From contig JAQGOG010000119.1 of NCBI GenBank assembly GCA_028293765.1, positions 22,764 through 86,763 on the forward strand: 64,000 bases of DNA, given 5' to 3'. Positions 1 to 8,433 of the stretch are shown piece by piece (the stretch's first letter is position 1; the number at the start of each line of letters is the position of its first letter). The notes beneath the pieces were generated by a model that had not been told where the DNA came from, did no database searches, and saw nothing but the letters and a program-made list of their open reading frames with translations. The DNA is from Gammaproteobacteria bacterium (GTDB lineage Bacteria > Pseudomonadota > Gammaproteobacteria > Steroidobacterales > Steroidobacteraceae). Both the position numbers and the translations under genes were made by a program.

Positions 1-346
1 TCTGGACGTCGCTTCCTGACGAAGCAGTGGCGCCTGACCGGTCACTTCTTACACCGCACGCAGGGTGTACGTTGTGTTGGATAGCGGTGAATTGATATGT
101 GGCGGATGGCCGTCGCCCCGGGGGGTGCCACGTCGCCAATGTCCGGCTCGGCTGCGTGAAGCGCATCGACGAACCGGAGGACCAGGGGTGCGGCGCCTCG
201 AGCACCGACGACAGCGGGATTGCTGGTGCGGAATTGTGGCGGGCCTCTGAGCTCGTTGTCCGTAGGGCGGCCAGTTCGCGCGGTCGGGCGACCTCATAAT
301 GTAGACTTCGCCGCACTCCCCTGGTCCGAAATGGAAACAAGAGCTG
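1..346. other. No gene recognised at left edge
   Basis: No convincing coding region on either strand. The open frames here are short, arginine/proline-rich translations without family resemblance. The last bases before position 347 should hold the fhs promoter and leader, but I see no clear sigma70 boxes or riboswitch-like structure. Confidence 0.5.
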
Positions 347-2056
347 ATGACATCATCCAGTCCCGCCGCCCCCAAACCGCCAGTTCCCAGCAACATCGAT
401 ATCGCACAGCAGGCCAAGATGCGGCCGATCACGCAGCTCGCCCGCGAGCGGCTGGGAATTCCCGAAGAACAGCTCGAGGCCTACGGCCGCTACAAGGCGA
501 AGATATCGCTCGACTACGTGCGCGAGCTCAAGGATCGCCCGGATGGCAAGCTCGTGCTCGTCACGGCGATCTCACCCACCCCCGCAGGCGAGGGCAAGAC
601 CACGACGACAGTGGGTCTGGGCGATGCCCTGAACCACATCGGGAAGAAGGCGATCATCTGCCTGCGCGAGCCGGCGCTGGGGCCGGTGTTCGGTATGAAG
701 GGTGGCGCCGCAGGCGGTGGCTACTCGCAGGTCGTGCCGATGGAGGACATCAATCTCCACTTCACCGGTGACTTCGCGGCCATTGCGCTTGCGAACAATC
801 TCCTCGCCGCTCTCATCGACAATCACATCCACCAGGGCAATCAGCTCGGTTTCGACGTGCGCCGAATTGCATGGCGTCGTGTCGTGGACATGAACGACCG
901 CGCATTGCGCGACATCGTGGTCGGACTCGGCGGTACGGCCAATGGGTATCCGCGCGAGGACGGTTTCGACATCGTCGTGGCGTCCGAGGTCATGGCGATA
1001 TTTTGCCTCGCGAGCAGCCTCAGCGATCTGAAGGAGCGCCTCGGCAACATCGTCGTGGGCTACACGGTTGATCAGAAGCCGATTCACGCACGTGATCTGA
1101 AGGGGCATGGCCCGATGACCGTACTGCTGAAACAGGCTCTGGCGCCGAATCTCGTGCAGACGCTCGAGAACAATCCGGCGTTCATCCACGGCGGTCCGTT
1201 CGCCAACATCGCACACGGTTGTAATTCCGTGATGGCGACCCGGACGGCACTGAAGCTCGCAGACTATGTCGTGACGGAGGCCGGTTTCGGTGCCGATCTC
1301 GGCGCCGAGAAGTTCATCGACATCAAGTGCCGCAAGGCCGGACTCAAGCCTTCAGCGGCGGTGATCGTGGCGACGGTGCGGGCGCTCAAGTATCACGGCG
1401 GTATCGAAGTTCCTGATCTCGGGCAGGAGAATATCGCGGCCCTCGAGAAGGGCGTCGTCAACCTCCAGCGTCACATCGACAACGTCCACAACAAGTTCGG
1501 GCTGCCGTGTGTCGTGGCGATCAACCATCGCGCTCAGGACACCGACAAGGAAGTGCAGCTGCTGATCGATCGGGTTTCTTCTCAAGGTGTGAAAGTCATC
1601 CTCGCGCGGCACTTCGCGGAAGGCGGCAAGGGTGCCGTCGACGTCGCCGAGGAGGTCGTACGCCTGTGCGAACAGCCGAACAGTTTCAAGTTCGCCTACG
1701 AAGACACCGCCACCTTGTGGGACAAGATGAAGGCGATCGCGCAGAAGATTTATCACGCGAGCGACATCACCGCGGACAGCAAGGTGCGCGCGCAGATCAA
1801 GAAGCTGCAGGATAGTGGCTACGGACACTACCCGGTGTGCGTGGCAAAGACGCAGTACTCGTTCTCGACGGACCCGAAACTGCGCGGTGCGCCGTCGGAT
1901 CACGTGGTGAACGTTCGAGAGGTACGGCTTGCCGCAGGCGCCGAGTTCGTGGTGATGATCTGCGGCGACATCATGACCATGCCGGGCCTGCCGAAGGTGC
2001 CTGCCGCCAACTCGATCGACGTGGATGAGAACGGGAGGGTCGTCGGCCTGTTCTAA
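347..2056 (+). CDS. fhs: Formate--tetrahydrofolate ligase
   Basis: Catalyses ATP-dependent formation of 10-formyl-tetrahydrofolate from formate and THF in the cytoplasm, feeding one-carbon units to purines and formyl-Met-tRNA. The 569-residue product has the family's usual length (about 555-560). The N-terminal region carries the P-loop-like [15 protein letters not shown] signature and then the typical [19 protein letters not shown] and [11 protein letters not shown] blocks; the C-terminus ends in [12 protein letters not shown] as expected. ATG 347 follows a weak AAGAG ribosome site. It stands alone, convergent with the csbD-like gene. Family assignment is very secure. Confidence 0.97.
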   Translation: MTSSSPAAPKPPVPSNIDIAQQAKMRPITQLARERLGIPEEQLEAYGRYKAKISLDYVRELKDRPDGKLVLVTAISPTPAGEGKTTTTVGLGDALNHIGKKAIICLREPALGPVFGMKGGAAGGGYSQVVPMEDINLHFTGDFAAIALANNLLAALIDNHIHQGNQLGFDVRRIAWRRVVDMNDRALRDIVVGLGGTANGYPREDGFDIVVASEVMAIFCLASSLSDLKERLGNIVVGYTVDQKPIHARDLKGHGPMTVLLKQALAPNLVQTLENNPAFIHGGPFANIAHGCNSVMATRTALKLADYVVTEAGFGADLGAEKFIDIKCRKAGLKPSAAVIVATVRALKYHGGIEVPDLGQENIAALEKGVVNLQRHIDNVHNKFGLPCVVAINHRAQDTDKEVQLLIDRVSSQGVKVILARHFAEGGKGAVDVAEEVVRLCEQPNSFKFAYEDTATLWDKMKAIAQKIYHASDITADSKVRAQIKKLQDSGYGHYPVCVAKTQYSFSTDPKLRGAPSDHVVNVREVRLAAGAEFVVMICGDIMTMPGLPKVPAANSIDVDENGRVVGLF

Positions 2057-2106
2057 GACGGCCGAGTCAGCCAGGGAAGGCCATTTTTCTGCCCTGGTAG
2101 AGACGG

Positions 2107-2129
2107 GGCGGGATCGATCTGATCCCGCC
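2107..2129. terminator. Inverted repeat between convergent fhs and csbD genes
   Basis: Perfect 9-bp stem GGCGGGATC / GATCCCGCC with a 5-nt loop, lying between two convergent genes, so it could end transcription from both sides. There is no T-tract, so intrinsic termination is only possible, not shown. Confidence 0.4.
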
Positions 2130-2187
2130 TCTCGTCGTGGTAGGTCGAACGCGCCGTTCCGGTCCGGTCGGAGCGCGCCGACTGCGG

Positions 2188-2385
2188 CTAGTGTCTGTCC
2201 TCGGTTCTGTCCTGGGCGTCTTTTACCGCATCCTTGACGCCGCCGACGGTGTTCTGGATTTTGCCGGCGACCTGGTCAGCCTGGCCTGAGCGTTTCAGCT
2301 TCTCATCGCCCGTCGCTTTGCCGGCCGCCTCCTTCACCTTGCCCTTGGCCTGCTCGACTGCGCCTTTTACGCGATCTTCATTCAT
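2188..2385 (-). CDS. CsbD family stress protein
   Basis: Small 65-residue, Lys/Asp/Gly-rich hydrophilic protein starting MNEDRVKGAVEQAKGKVKEA, the typical CsbD-like sequence (family length 60-70). CsbD proteins are general-stress proteins of unknown biochemical role, named from a sigma-B-controlled Bacillus gene. A good AGGAGAACA ribosome site precedes the ATG. An exact GGAAC-N16-CGTT element lies about 140 bp upstream, suggesting ECF sigma control. Cytoplasmic; no signal peptide. Confidence 0.9.
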   Translation of the reverse strand: MNEDRVKGAVEQAKGKVKEAAGKATGDEKLKRSGQADQVAGKIQNTVGGVKDAVKDAQDRTEDRH

Positions 2386-2521
2386 GCTGTTCTCCTGTTA
2401 CGCAGGCGGTGCCTGCCGTGCTCACTGTCGATCCGGGGGTGTCCCTCGGGAGCCACCCCGTGCGACGCACACGTCGCACCTGTCACGCAGGCATCGCCTG
2501 CCCACAACTGTCGCAGGTTAT

Positions 2522-2546
2522 AACGGAGGCCGCGCCGTTCCGTTCC
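2522..2546 (-). promoter_or_regulatory. Candidate ECF-type promoter for the csbD-like gene
   Basis: On the minus strand GGAAC (2546-2542) is followed by a 16-bp spacer and CGTT (2525-2522), matching the general ECF sigma consensus GGAAC-N16-CGTT. The leader to the csbD-like ATG would be about 130 nt. The rest of 2386-2638 holds no gene I can support. Confidence 0.4.
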
Positions 2547-2638
2547 GTGATGCGTCGGGCCTCGCGCAGGCTCGGACAGAGACTCTGCGGTGCCACCAAC
2601 AGCTCCGCTCAAGAAATGGCCGGCAGGGGACGGGGCGG

Positions 2639-3379
2639 TTAGCGACTCCAGCCCTTGCTGCGCGCGGCGGCTTCGGCGCTCGCATCAAGCGGCTGACCAG
2701 CAATCGTTTCGTCCACAGCCTGCAGAATCGGACGCGGCAGCGACGACGCTGCCGGGCGGAGCTGACTGCCGCTTTCGGAAGTCGGCTCGCTTTGCGCGAG
2801 CGCCCGTACGCGCCAGTCCTGCTGCTCGCGGCAGGCGAGGCCGGCAACGGCGGCCGTCTCGCGCAGCACGAAAGTGCGGCAGTAGTCGCCGTTCTTCGAC
2901 CTCAAACTGACGCCGATCTGCACTGGCGCTGCTGGCGCCTGGTTGCTGGCGAGTTGGTCCGAGAGGGCCTGAGCCAACACACCGCTTGCCAGCAGTTGTC
3001 CGTTGTGTGTCGTGATCGTCCCCGCACCGGGAGCGCGCAAAAGGACCTGTCCCGCGAGCACGCCGACGGCGAGGCTCGCGGCCATTGCTCCCCACTGGGG
3101 CCATGACCAGCGCGCCGCTTGCTTGCGGCGCAGGGGTATCACGTTGCCTTCGCGCCGAACCGCGGGAGCGCCTCGGGCGGCGGCCGTCAGGCGAGCCGGC
3201 GGCGGCTCGTCCAGTACGGGGTCGAACGCGGCTCGCAACCTGCCGCGCAACGCTTTGTGTTGAGCGACCTCCCGGGCGATCTGCGGGTCTACCGCCATCG
3301 CGGCTTCGACTGCGCTGCGTGTCTGGGGGTCCAGCTCACCATCGGCGTACGCCATCAGTGTTTCTTGGGAGAACGTCAT
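2639..3379 (-). CDS. Transmembrane anti-sigma factor
   Basis: A 246-residue protein whose first 50 residues (TLMAYADGELDPQTRSAVEA and following) match the cytosolic sigma-binding helices of ECF anti-sigma factors, with no HxxxCxxC zinc motif visible. One membrane segment lies at about residues 97-114 (GAMAASLAVGVLAGQVLL), then a periplasmic domain of about 130 residues. Its ATG overlaps the stop of the sigma gene (3376-3379), so the two are translationally coupled. It should hold the sigma factor at the membrane until a signal inactivates it. Confidence 0.87.
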   Translation of the reverse strand: MTFSQETLMAYADGELDPQTRSAVEAAMAVDPQIAREVAQHKALRGRLRAAFDPVLDEPPPARLTAAARGAPAVRREGNVIPLRRKQAARWSWPQWGAMAASLAVGVLAGQVLLRAPGAGTITTHNGQLLASGVLAQALSDQLASNQAPAAPVQIGVSLRSKNGDYCRTFVLRETAAVAGLACREQQDWRVRALAQSEPTSESGSQLRPAASSLPRPILQAVDETIAGQPLDASAEAAARSKGWSR

Positions 3380-3882
3380 CGAAGCGCTCCTGTCGTATCG
3401 GCGAGCATTGCCTGCAGGGCCTCGCGGCCACGCGCGAGGCGGCTCGTCAGTGTCCCGATCGGCACGGCCATGATTTCGGCAGCCTCCTTGTAAGAAAGAC
3501 CCTCGACGAGCACGAGACCGACGGCTATCCGTTGCTCGTCAGGCAGCCGTGTCATCGCATCCTGCACGGACAGGATGTCGGCATGGGTCTCGCTCGACGC
3601 CTCCCCGACGTTCTCCCCCAAAGCCTCCGGCGCAAATATGCGATCGCGTCTCCCGCGCGTGCGAATCTCGTCGAGCCACGCATTACGCAAGATGCCGAAC
3701 ATCCAGCTCGACAGCCGGGAGTCCGGCCGGAGTTGCTCGGACCGCGCCAGCGCGCGCTCGATGGCGATCTGCACCAGATCGTCGGCATCGTGGGGGTTGC
3801 GAGCCAGGGTGCGGGCAAAACGCCGCAATCGCGGCAGCAGGCCCACGATCTCCTCTCGAAGCTCCTCAAGCGGTGCGTGCAT
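3376..3882 (-). CDS. ECF RNA polymerase sigma factor
   Basis: 168-residue sigma-70 family ECF factor: region 2 with NPHDADDLVQIAIERALA and SWMFGILRNAWLDEIR, then region 4 with LPDEQRIAVGLVLVEGLSYK and VPIGTLTSRLARGREAL. An upstream ATG at 3936 is in frame, but the extra residues do not look like a sigma N-terminus and would overlap the promoter candidate, so 3882 is preferred. It is followed by its coupled anti-sigma gene and is divergent from a secreted subtilase. Probably autoregulated (see 3897-3922). The inducing signal is unknown. Confidence 0.9.
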   Translation of the reverse strand: MHAPLEELREEIVGLLPRLRRFARTLARNPHDADDLVQIAIERALARSEQLRPDSRLSSWMFGILRNAWLDEIRTRGRRDRIFAPEALGENVGEASSETHADILSVQDAMTRLPDEQRIAVGLVLVEGLSYKEAAEIMAVPIGTLTSRLARGREALQAMLADTTGALR

Positions 3883-3896
3883 GCCTCTATATCTAT

Positions 3897-3922
3897 GACG
3901 GTGAAGGCGGCCATTTTCTTCC
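3897..3922 (-). promoter_or_regulatory. Candidate ECF autoregulatory promoter
   Basis: Minus strand GGAAG (3922-3918), 17-bp spacer, CGTC (3900-3897), 14 bp before the preferred sigma-factor ATG. The CGTC -10 element is typical of ECF promoters. The same ATGGAAGA core and spacing recur before the repeat-protein gene at 5531. The leader would be very short. Confidence 0.45.
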
Positions 3923-3953
3923 ATGGCCGGCAACATTCAACTAGTGTGCGCGC

Positions 3954-5351
3954 ATGGTGGCGAAGTTTTTGGTGGCAATATTGCCGCTCATGCTGGCACA
4001 GGCGGCCCAAGCGCAGGTTGCGGTTCCGTCCGTGCGAGCCCCTGGGCTTCCTGGGAGCGGCCTGCCCCCGATCGGGCTGCCGGGGTCCGGCCTGGCGGTG
4101 AATGCGGACCGGGCGCTGCGTGCGCTCGGCGGCGACCTGGATCCACGACGGCTGCAGGATCTGCGGCAGCTGCGCGTCCTGGAGCTGATTCGCAGTCATC
4201 CGAAAGTCATCGAGGCTGACCCGAACGGTGCGCCAATTCTGCGTAGTGAGGTGCTCGCGTTCTCGCCGTCCGATGCGCTCTTGGAGAAGGTGCGCGCGGC
4301 CGGCTTTTCAGTGCTGAGAGAACGCGCACTCGAGGGGCTCGAGGCGCGCATCGTCGTTCTGAAGGCGCCGGACGGCATGTCTACTCGGCGTGCTTTGAAG
4401 CAGCTGAAGGCGTTGGACCCTGAGGGAGTATACGACTTCAATCACGTGTATACGGATAGCGGGCTGATATCCAATTCGACAATCGCCGCATACACAGGCG
4501 GGGCGAACGCAGGCCACGATGCGAATGCGGGCGCTGGCGTAACGGTTGGCGTTAATGCGAGTTCGGGCGTGGGGGCGAGTCCCACGGCGAGCGTTGGGCT
4601 CGTCGACGGCGGTGTTGACACCACGCATCCTGTGTTTCGAGACATCGTTATCCATCAACATGGCTGCGGGGGCTCGCCGACCCCGGCGGCGCACGGAACG
4701 GCTGTGGCCTCTCTCATGATTGGGCGTTCGCCGCGATTTCATGGCGCGGCGCCGGGGTCCGAGCTGTACGCGGCCGATGTGTATTGCGGCCTTCCAACCG
4801 GCGGGGCAGTGGATGCTGTTGCTGACGCGTTGGCGTGGCTTGTTCGAGAGCATGTTCCTGTAATAAATGTGAGCCTCGTCGGGCCGCCGAACGTGATGCT
4901 GGAGAATGTTGTTCGCATGGTGATCGCGCGCGGGCATGTAATGGTCGCTGCCGTCGGAAACGACGGGCCTGCGGCTCCGCCTCTCTACCCGGCGTCTTAT
5001 CCCGACGTAGTGGGCGTCACTGCCGTGGATGCGCGCCAACGCGCATTGATTGAAGCCGGACGGGGGCGGCAGGTGAAGTTTGCGGCGCCTGGCGCCGACA
5101 TGGCGGCGGCGAACCCGTCCCAGACTTTCGTAAGTGTTCGCGGCACCTCCTTCGCCTCTCCGATCGTCGCCGGTCTGCTCGCGGAGCAACTGCATGAGCC
5201 TAACAAGGCGGCGGCAGAGCAAGTCGTAGCCGACCTCGCACGGCGCGCCCTCGACCTTGGCGCGCCGGGACCCGACCCGATCTATGGGTTCGGGCTGGTC
5301 GGCGGCGATCTCCGGCCTGAGATCGCTCTGGTTGGCAGGGCGACGAATTAG
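3954..5351 (+). CDS. Secreted S8 family (subtilisin-like) serine peptidase
   Basis: 465-residue subtilase with a signal peptide (residues 1-20, ending AQAAQA) and an N-terminal prodomain-like region to about residue 160. The catalytic triad is visible: Asp218 in VGLVDGGVD, His247 in AAHGTAVASL and Ser399 in RGTSFASPIVAG, with the oxyanion Asn in AAVGNDGP. Asp and His are unusually close (29 residues). No membrane anchor or autotransporter barrel follows, so it is probably periplasmic or secreted. It is divergent from the ECF sigma/anti-sigma pair and upstream of a secreted repeat protein. It may be a regulon product or cleave the anti-sigma; neither is shown. Confidence 0.92.
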   Translation: MVAKFLVAILPLMLAQAAQAQVAVPSVRAPGLPGSGLPPIGLPGSGLAVNADRALRALGGDLDPRRLQDLRQLRVLELIRSHPKVIEADPNGAPILRSEVLAFSPSDALLEKVRAAGFSVLRERALEGLEARIVVLKAPDGMSTRRALKQLKALDPEGVYDFNHVYTDSGLISNSTIAAYTGGANAGHDANAGAGVTVGVNASSGVGASPTASVGLVDGGVDTTHPVFRDIVIHQHGCGGSPTPAAHGTAVASLMIGRSPRFHGAAPGSELYAADVYCGLPTGGAVDAVADALAWLVREHVPVINVSLVGPPNVMLENVVRMVIARGHVMVAAVGNDGPAAPPLYPASYPDVVGVTAVDARQRALIEAGRGRQVKFAAPGADMAAANPSQTFVSVRGTSFASPIVAGLLAEQLHEPNKAAAEQVVADLARRALDLGAPGPDPIYGFGLVGGDLRPEIALVGRATN

Positions 5352-5530
5352 TGCACCATCCCGGTCGGTCGCCTCCCGGCAGATCCTGAGCCGGCCGCAG
5401 CCGATCTGTTTTGGCTGGCGCGCGGTCGGGCGCAGACGCAGGCGTGCCGAAGGCGGGTACCGGAGGCGCGAGGCGCAGCGCGCAACCCGCGGGGAAGAAT
5501 AAGTAAAATGGCGTTTATTTTTCGCGGGAT

Positions 5531-5556
5531 GGAAGATTCCGGGCTGACGGGTCGTA
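5531..5556 (+). promoter_or_regulatory. Candidate ECF-type promoter before the repeat-protein gene
   Basis: GGAAG (5531-5535), 17-bp spacer, CGTA (5553-5556), the same ATGGAAGA core and spacing as the element before the sigma gene. It lies 48 bp before the ATG at 5605, giving a leader of about 40 nt that includes a GGGAG ribosome site. The remaining 5352-5530 segment holds nothing I recognise. Confidence 0.45.
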
Positions 5557-5604
5557 GTTCCCTTTGAAGGTCGCGGATGGGCCGCGGCATGTGGGAGCAG
5601 GTCC

Positions 5605-6705
5605 ATGAAGACGAATCATCTTTTCGCGAGTGCCGCCGTCATCGCTTTGTTTACTTGCACCGCGCCGGCGCAGGCGCAGGTCTTGGGTGGCCGTGCCGGC
5701 GGTGGGCTTGGCGGCTCGCTCGGTGGAGGAATTGGAGGCCTGGGCGGCGCCATGGATGGGGGCATGAACGGCGCTATGAACGGATCTTTCGGGCGGGACG
5801 TGGGCGGCCTCGGGCGCATTGATCACACCGCTTCGGCGGCGGCGAGCAGGGCCACGCAGGGTGCGGGCAAGATCGAGAAGACCGCGAAGAAGGATGGCAA
5901 GAGCGTTGGCGATGCCGCGAGTGGCGCGGCGAACTCATCTGTGTCATCGGCGTCGTCAGTTGCCGCTAAAACGGAGGACAAGGCCAAGTCCGGTGCGGCG
6001 GACGCGCGCGGGTTAAGCCCGACGGGGGCTAGCAGCGAGGCTTTGTCGACCATCGGTGCTGCAAACGCCGCAACGTCCCTGGGTAAATCAGCGAATGGAA
6101 GCGGGGCGATCGAGAGTGGCAGCGCGGGAAGTGCCACTGCGTCGAAAGCGCGCGAGGCGAACGCGGACGGCGCGTTGAATGGTGCGATTTCCGGGAGCGG
6201 CGCCGGTGATACCGCTGCGTCGAAGAGCCGTGAGGCGAACGCGGGCAGTGCGCTGAGTGGTGCGATTTCCGGCAGCGGCGCCGGTGATACCGCTGCGTCG
6301 ACGAGCCGCGAGGCAAACGCGGGCAGGGCGTTGAGCGGTGGGATCTCTGGTCAGAGCGCCGGTGATGCGACTGCGTCGAAGAGCCGTGAGGCTGACTCGG
6401 GTGGTGTGCTGAATGGTGCGACCGCCGGCAGCGGCATGGGTGGAGCGAGCGCCTCGAAGGGGCGGGGGGCTGGCTCGGGCGGTCCGCTGTATGGCACGTT
6501 CGGTGGCGGTTCGACTGCCAGCGGTTCCTCGGCTAACACGGCTGCTCCGGCGTCGGGTCGGACATCGAGGCAGGGTAACTCGTCCGTGAGTGGTAGCGGT
6601 GGGGTTTCCGGGCAGGCTTCCAATACATCGGGTGGGCGCGCTGCTGCCAACAGTTCGACCTCGGTGGAAGGCAGCGGATCGATGAGCGCGTCGGCGTCTC
6701 GCTAA
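5605..6705 (+). CDS. Secreted Gly/Ala/Ser-rich repeat protein
   Basis: 366 residues, unknown function. It starts with a clear signal peptide (MKTNHLFASAAVIALF..., cleavage after APAQAQ near residue 25), then a Gly/Met/Asn-rich stretch, an Ala/Ser/Lys-rich middle and about five tandem 26-residue repeats (residues 179-308) of the type ASKSREANAG.ALSGAISG. The C-terminus is Ser/Gly-rich and ends SMSASASR. Composition suggests an unstructured or filament-like surface or periplasmic protein. It follows the subtilase in the same direction with an ECF-like promoter of its own and a strong hairpin after it, so it is probably a separate unit in the sigma regulon. Confidence 0.8.
   Translation: MKTNHLFASAAVIALFTCTAPAQAQVLGGRAGGGLGGSLGGGIGGLGGAMDGGMNGAMNGSFGRDVGGLGRIDHTASAAASRATQGAGKIEKTAKKDGKSVGDAASGAANSSVSSASSVAAKTEDKAKSGAADARGLSPTGASSEALSTIGAANAATSLGKSANGSGAIESGSAGSATASKAREANADGALNGAISGSGAGDTAASKSREANAGSALSGAISGSGAGDTAASTSREANAGRALSGGISGQSAGDATASKSREADSGGVLNGATAGSGMGGASASKGRGAGSGGPLYGTFGGGSTASGSSANTAAPASGRTSRQGNSSVSGSGGVSGQASNTSGGRAAANSSTSVEGSGSMSASASR
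6139..6528 (+). repeat. Coding tandem repeat, 78-bp unit, about 5 copies
   Basis: Copies start at about 6139, 6217, 6295, 6373 and 6451 (the last is degenerate). Each encodes a 26-residue unit with an A-S-K-x-R-E-A core. The first three are most alike, which suggests recent expansion. Copy number is a likely site of variation between strains. Confidence 0.85.
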
Positions 6706-6729
6706 ATCACCTGCGAAATTAGCTTATCG

Positions 6730-6759
6730 AGGCGGCGGGACCCTGAAGTCCCGCCGCCT
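6730..6759 (+). terminator. Strong hairpin after the repeat-protein gene
   Basis: Perfect 12-bp stem AGGCGGCGGGAC / GTCCCGCCGCCT with a 6-nt loop, 24 bp after the stop. It is followed by only a short T-run (ATTTT), and also sits at the end of the convergent gene, so it may serve both. Confidence 0.65.
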
Positions 6760-6806
6760 GATGCATTTTGAGCGTGAGGCGCGAGCGCGGCTTGGCATCA
6801 CCAGAG

Positions 6807-7469
6807 TTACGGCGGCGGATTGTTGCCGGAGAATTTGACCGCCGTGGCTCCTTCGACCAGTCCGATCGTGGCGTGATCGCTCACATACAAGGCCACTTTA
6901 CGTTCGAATCGCAGCTTGCCTTTTACCACTGTCCCCGGCCCGATCACCACACGCGGGATCTCCTGAAAGCCGAAATGAAACCAGCTCGAATCCTTCTGCA
7001 TGGTGACGTTTCCATCGATGTGGGCATTCGGGCCGAGGGTGATGCCGCCGGTCGTCGTGTCGATCGAACCGCCCACGTGGGCGGCCGCGACGTGTATGCC
7101 GCCGTTGACGTTACCCAGGTCACCTTTAACGTCGGCCCCGTTGTCGACGTTAAGTGAGCCGTTCACCGAATGGACTTGTCCCGTCACACGCGCCGCATCA
7201 TGTACATGGACGGATCCATTGACAGTGATCAATTCGGCGGCAGTGGCACCCCGCTCCAGATTGACGCTGCCATTCACAGTGTTGGTGTGGCCAACGACCG
7301 CATTTTCGCCGATGCGGACGGAGCCGTTTACTGTGGATACCTCCCCGGCATGCTGGCCGGGAGCGATGTCGACCGAGCCCACGACCTTCGAGGTCCCCGC
7401 GTCGTCCGCCAACGCCATGCTCCATGCCGTGCTCGAGGCCAGAGTGGCTACGATGAGTTGCCGAATCAT
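6807..7469 (-). CDS. Exported protein with bactofilin/beta-helix-like TVNGSV repeats
   Basis: 220 residues from the ATG at 7469, chosen because it follows an AAGGGAG ribosome site and starts a signal peptide (MIRQLIVATLASSTAW...ALA). The mature part is a run of about seven repeats of 18-19 residues built on TVNGSV (TVNGSVRIGENAVVG, TVNGSVNLERGATA, SVNGSLNVDNGADV), a pattern expected to coil into a right-handed beta-helix as in polymer-forming bactofilins. Bactofilins are cytosolic, whereas this one is exported. Function unknown. Divergent from the ROK kinase gene. Confidence 0.75.
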   Translation of the reverse strand: MIRQLIVATLASSTAWSMALADDAGTSKVVGSVDIAPGQHAGEVSTVNGSVRIGENAVVGHTNTVNGSVNLERGATAAELITVNGSVHVHDAARVTGQVHSVNGSLNVDNGADVKGDLGNVNGGIHVAAAHVGGSIDTTTGGITLGPNAHIDGNVTMQKDSSWFHFGFQEIPRVVIGPGTVVKGKLRFERKVALYVSDHATIGLVEGATAVKFSGNNPPP

Positions 7470-7579
7470 GCGATGCGCTCCCTTTCCTTTGTCCGGTTGA
7501 TTTTGCTTTGGATGCCGTCGGCGGCTGCAGCGTTTATATCCCAATGGCCAAAGACGCTGATCCCGGTGAGAATCCGCGC

Positions 7580-8323
7580 ATGCGAGCAAAAAAGAAAGCG
7601 CCCCGGCGGATCCTCGTCATCGACGTCGGCGGCTCGCACGTGAAATTGCGTGTCGGTAACCGTGGGAAGACTCAGAAATTCGTCTCCGGGCCGAAAATGT
7701 CCGCCGCGGACATGGTGAAGGCGGTCCGCAAGCTCACCGCAGGGGTAAAATACGACGCCGTTTCCATCGGTTACCCCGGCCTCGTCATCCGCGGCAGGAT
7801 CGCCGCCGATCCGTTCAACCTCGGGCACAGCTGGCTCGGGTTCGACTTCGAGGCCGCCTTCGGCAAGCCCGCGCGGGTCATCAACGACGCGGCGATGCAG
7901 GCGCTAGGGAGTTACACCGGGGGCCGCATGTTGTTCCTCGGCCTGGGGACCGGCCTGGGCGCGACGCTCATACTCGACGGAACCATCGAGCCGATGGAGC
8001 TCGGACACATGCCGTACAAGCATGGGCGCTCTTACGAGGATTATGTTGGCGCGCACGGGCTCGAGCGGCTTGGTGCAAAGAAGTGGCGCAAGGTCGTGAA
8101 CGAAGTCATCGAGCAGTTCAAGACCGCGTTCGAGGTCGATTACGTCGTCCTGGGTGGCGGCAACGCCGAGCGGCTGAAAACGATACCCAAGGATGTGTGC
8201 CTGGGCGACAACAGCAATGCGATGACCGGTGGTCAGTTGCTTTGGCAGCAGAGCGACGGCCCGCTGGTGCTGAGCTCCGAGTCCCGCTCTCGACGCCCCC
8301 GAGCCGGCGCGAGAAAAAAATGA
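7580..8323 (+). CDS. ROK family kinase, polyphosphate glucokinase-like
   Basis: 247 residues from ATG 7580 (GGTGAG ribosome site 9 bp upstream); an in-frame ATG at 7544 is an alternative without a site. The N-terminal phosphate-binding motif VIDVGGSHVKL, the LGLGTGLGATL segment and MELGHMPYKHG resemble ROK sugar kinases, closest in layout to polyphosphate/ATP glucokinases. The ROK zinc motif CxCGxxGCxE is absent, as is usual in the PPGK branch. It probably phosphorylates glucose or a related sugar; the phosphate donor cannot be read from sequence. Stands alone. Confidence 0.82.
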   Translation: MRAKKKAPRRILVIDVGGSHVKLRVGNRGKTQKFVSGPKMSAADMVKAVRKLTAGVKYDAVSIGYPGLVIRGRIAADPFNLGHSWLGFDFEAAFGKPARVINDAAMQALGSYTGGRMLFLGLGTGLGATLILDGTIEPMELGHMPYKHGRSYEDYVGAHGLERLGAKKWRKVVNEVIEQFKTAFEVDYVVLGGGNAERLKTIPKDVCLGDNSNAMTGGQLLWQQSDGPLVLSSESRSRRPRAGARKK

Positions 8324-8402
8324 ATTTCGGCCCTTCGAAAGTGGCGGTCAAGGGATCGGGGGGATTTCCGCGTCGCGACCTGATCGCGCGGAAAGAGCTT
8401 GC

Positions 8403-8427
8403 AGGCTGTCCTCAAGACTGACAGCCT
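8403..8427. terminator. Hairpin between ROK kinase and DUF4184 genes
   Basis: 8-bp stem AGGCTGTC / GACAGCCT with a 9-nt loop, ending 6 bp before the ATG at 8434. No T-tract. It could end the ROK transcript or mask the next start, which lacks a visible ribosome site. Confidence 0.3.
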
Positions 8428-8433
8428 TCCCGC

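Noticed and set aside
572..1216. 214-codon antisense frame inside fhs
   Set aside because: Fully covered by the certain fhs gene and His/Arg-rich as expected for a GC-rich shadow frame.
6139..6528. CRISPR-like regular repeat array
   Set aside because: The unit is 78 bp, without unique spacers, and stays in frame within a coding sequence, so it is a protein repeat.
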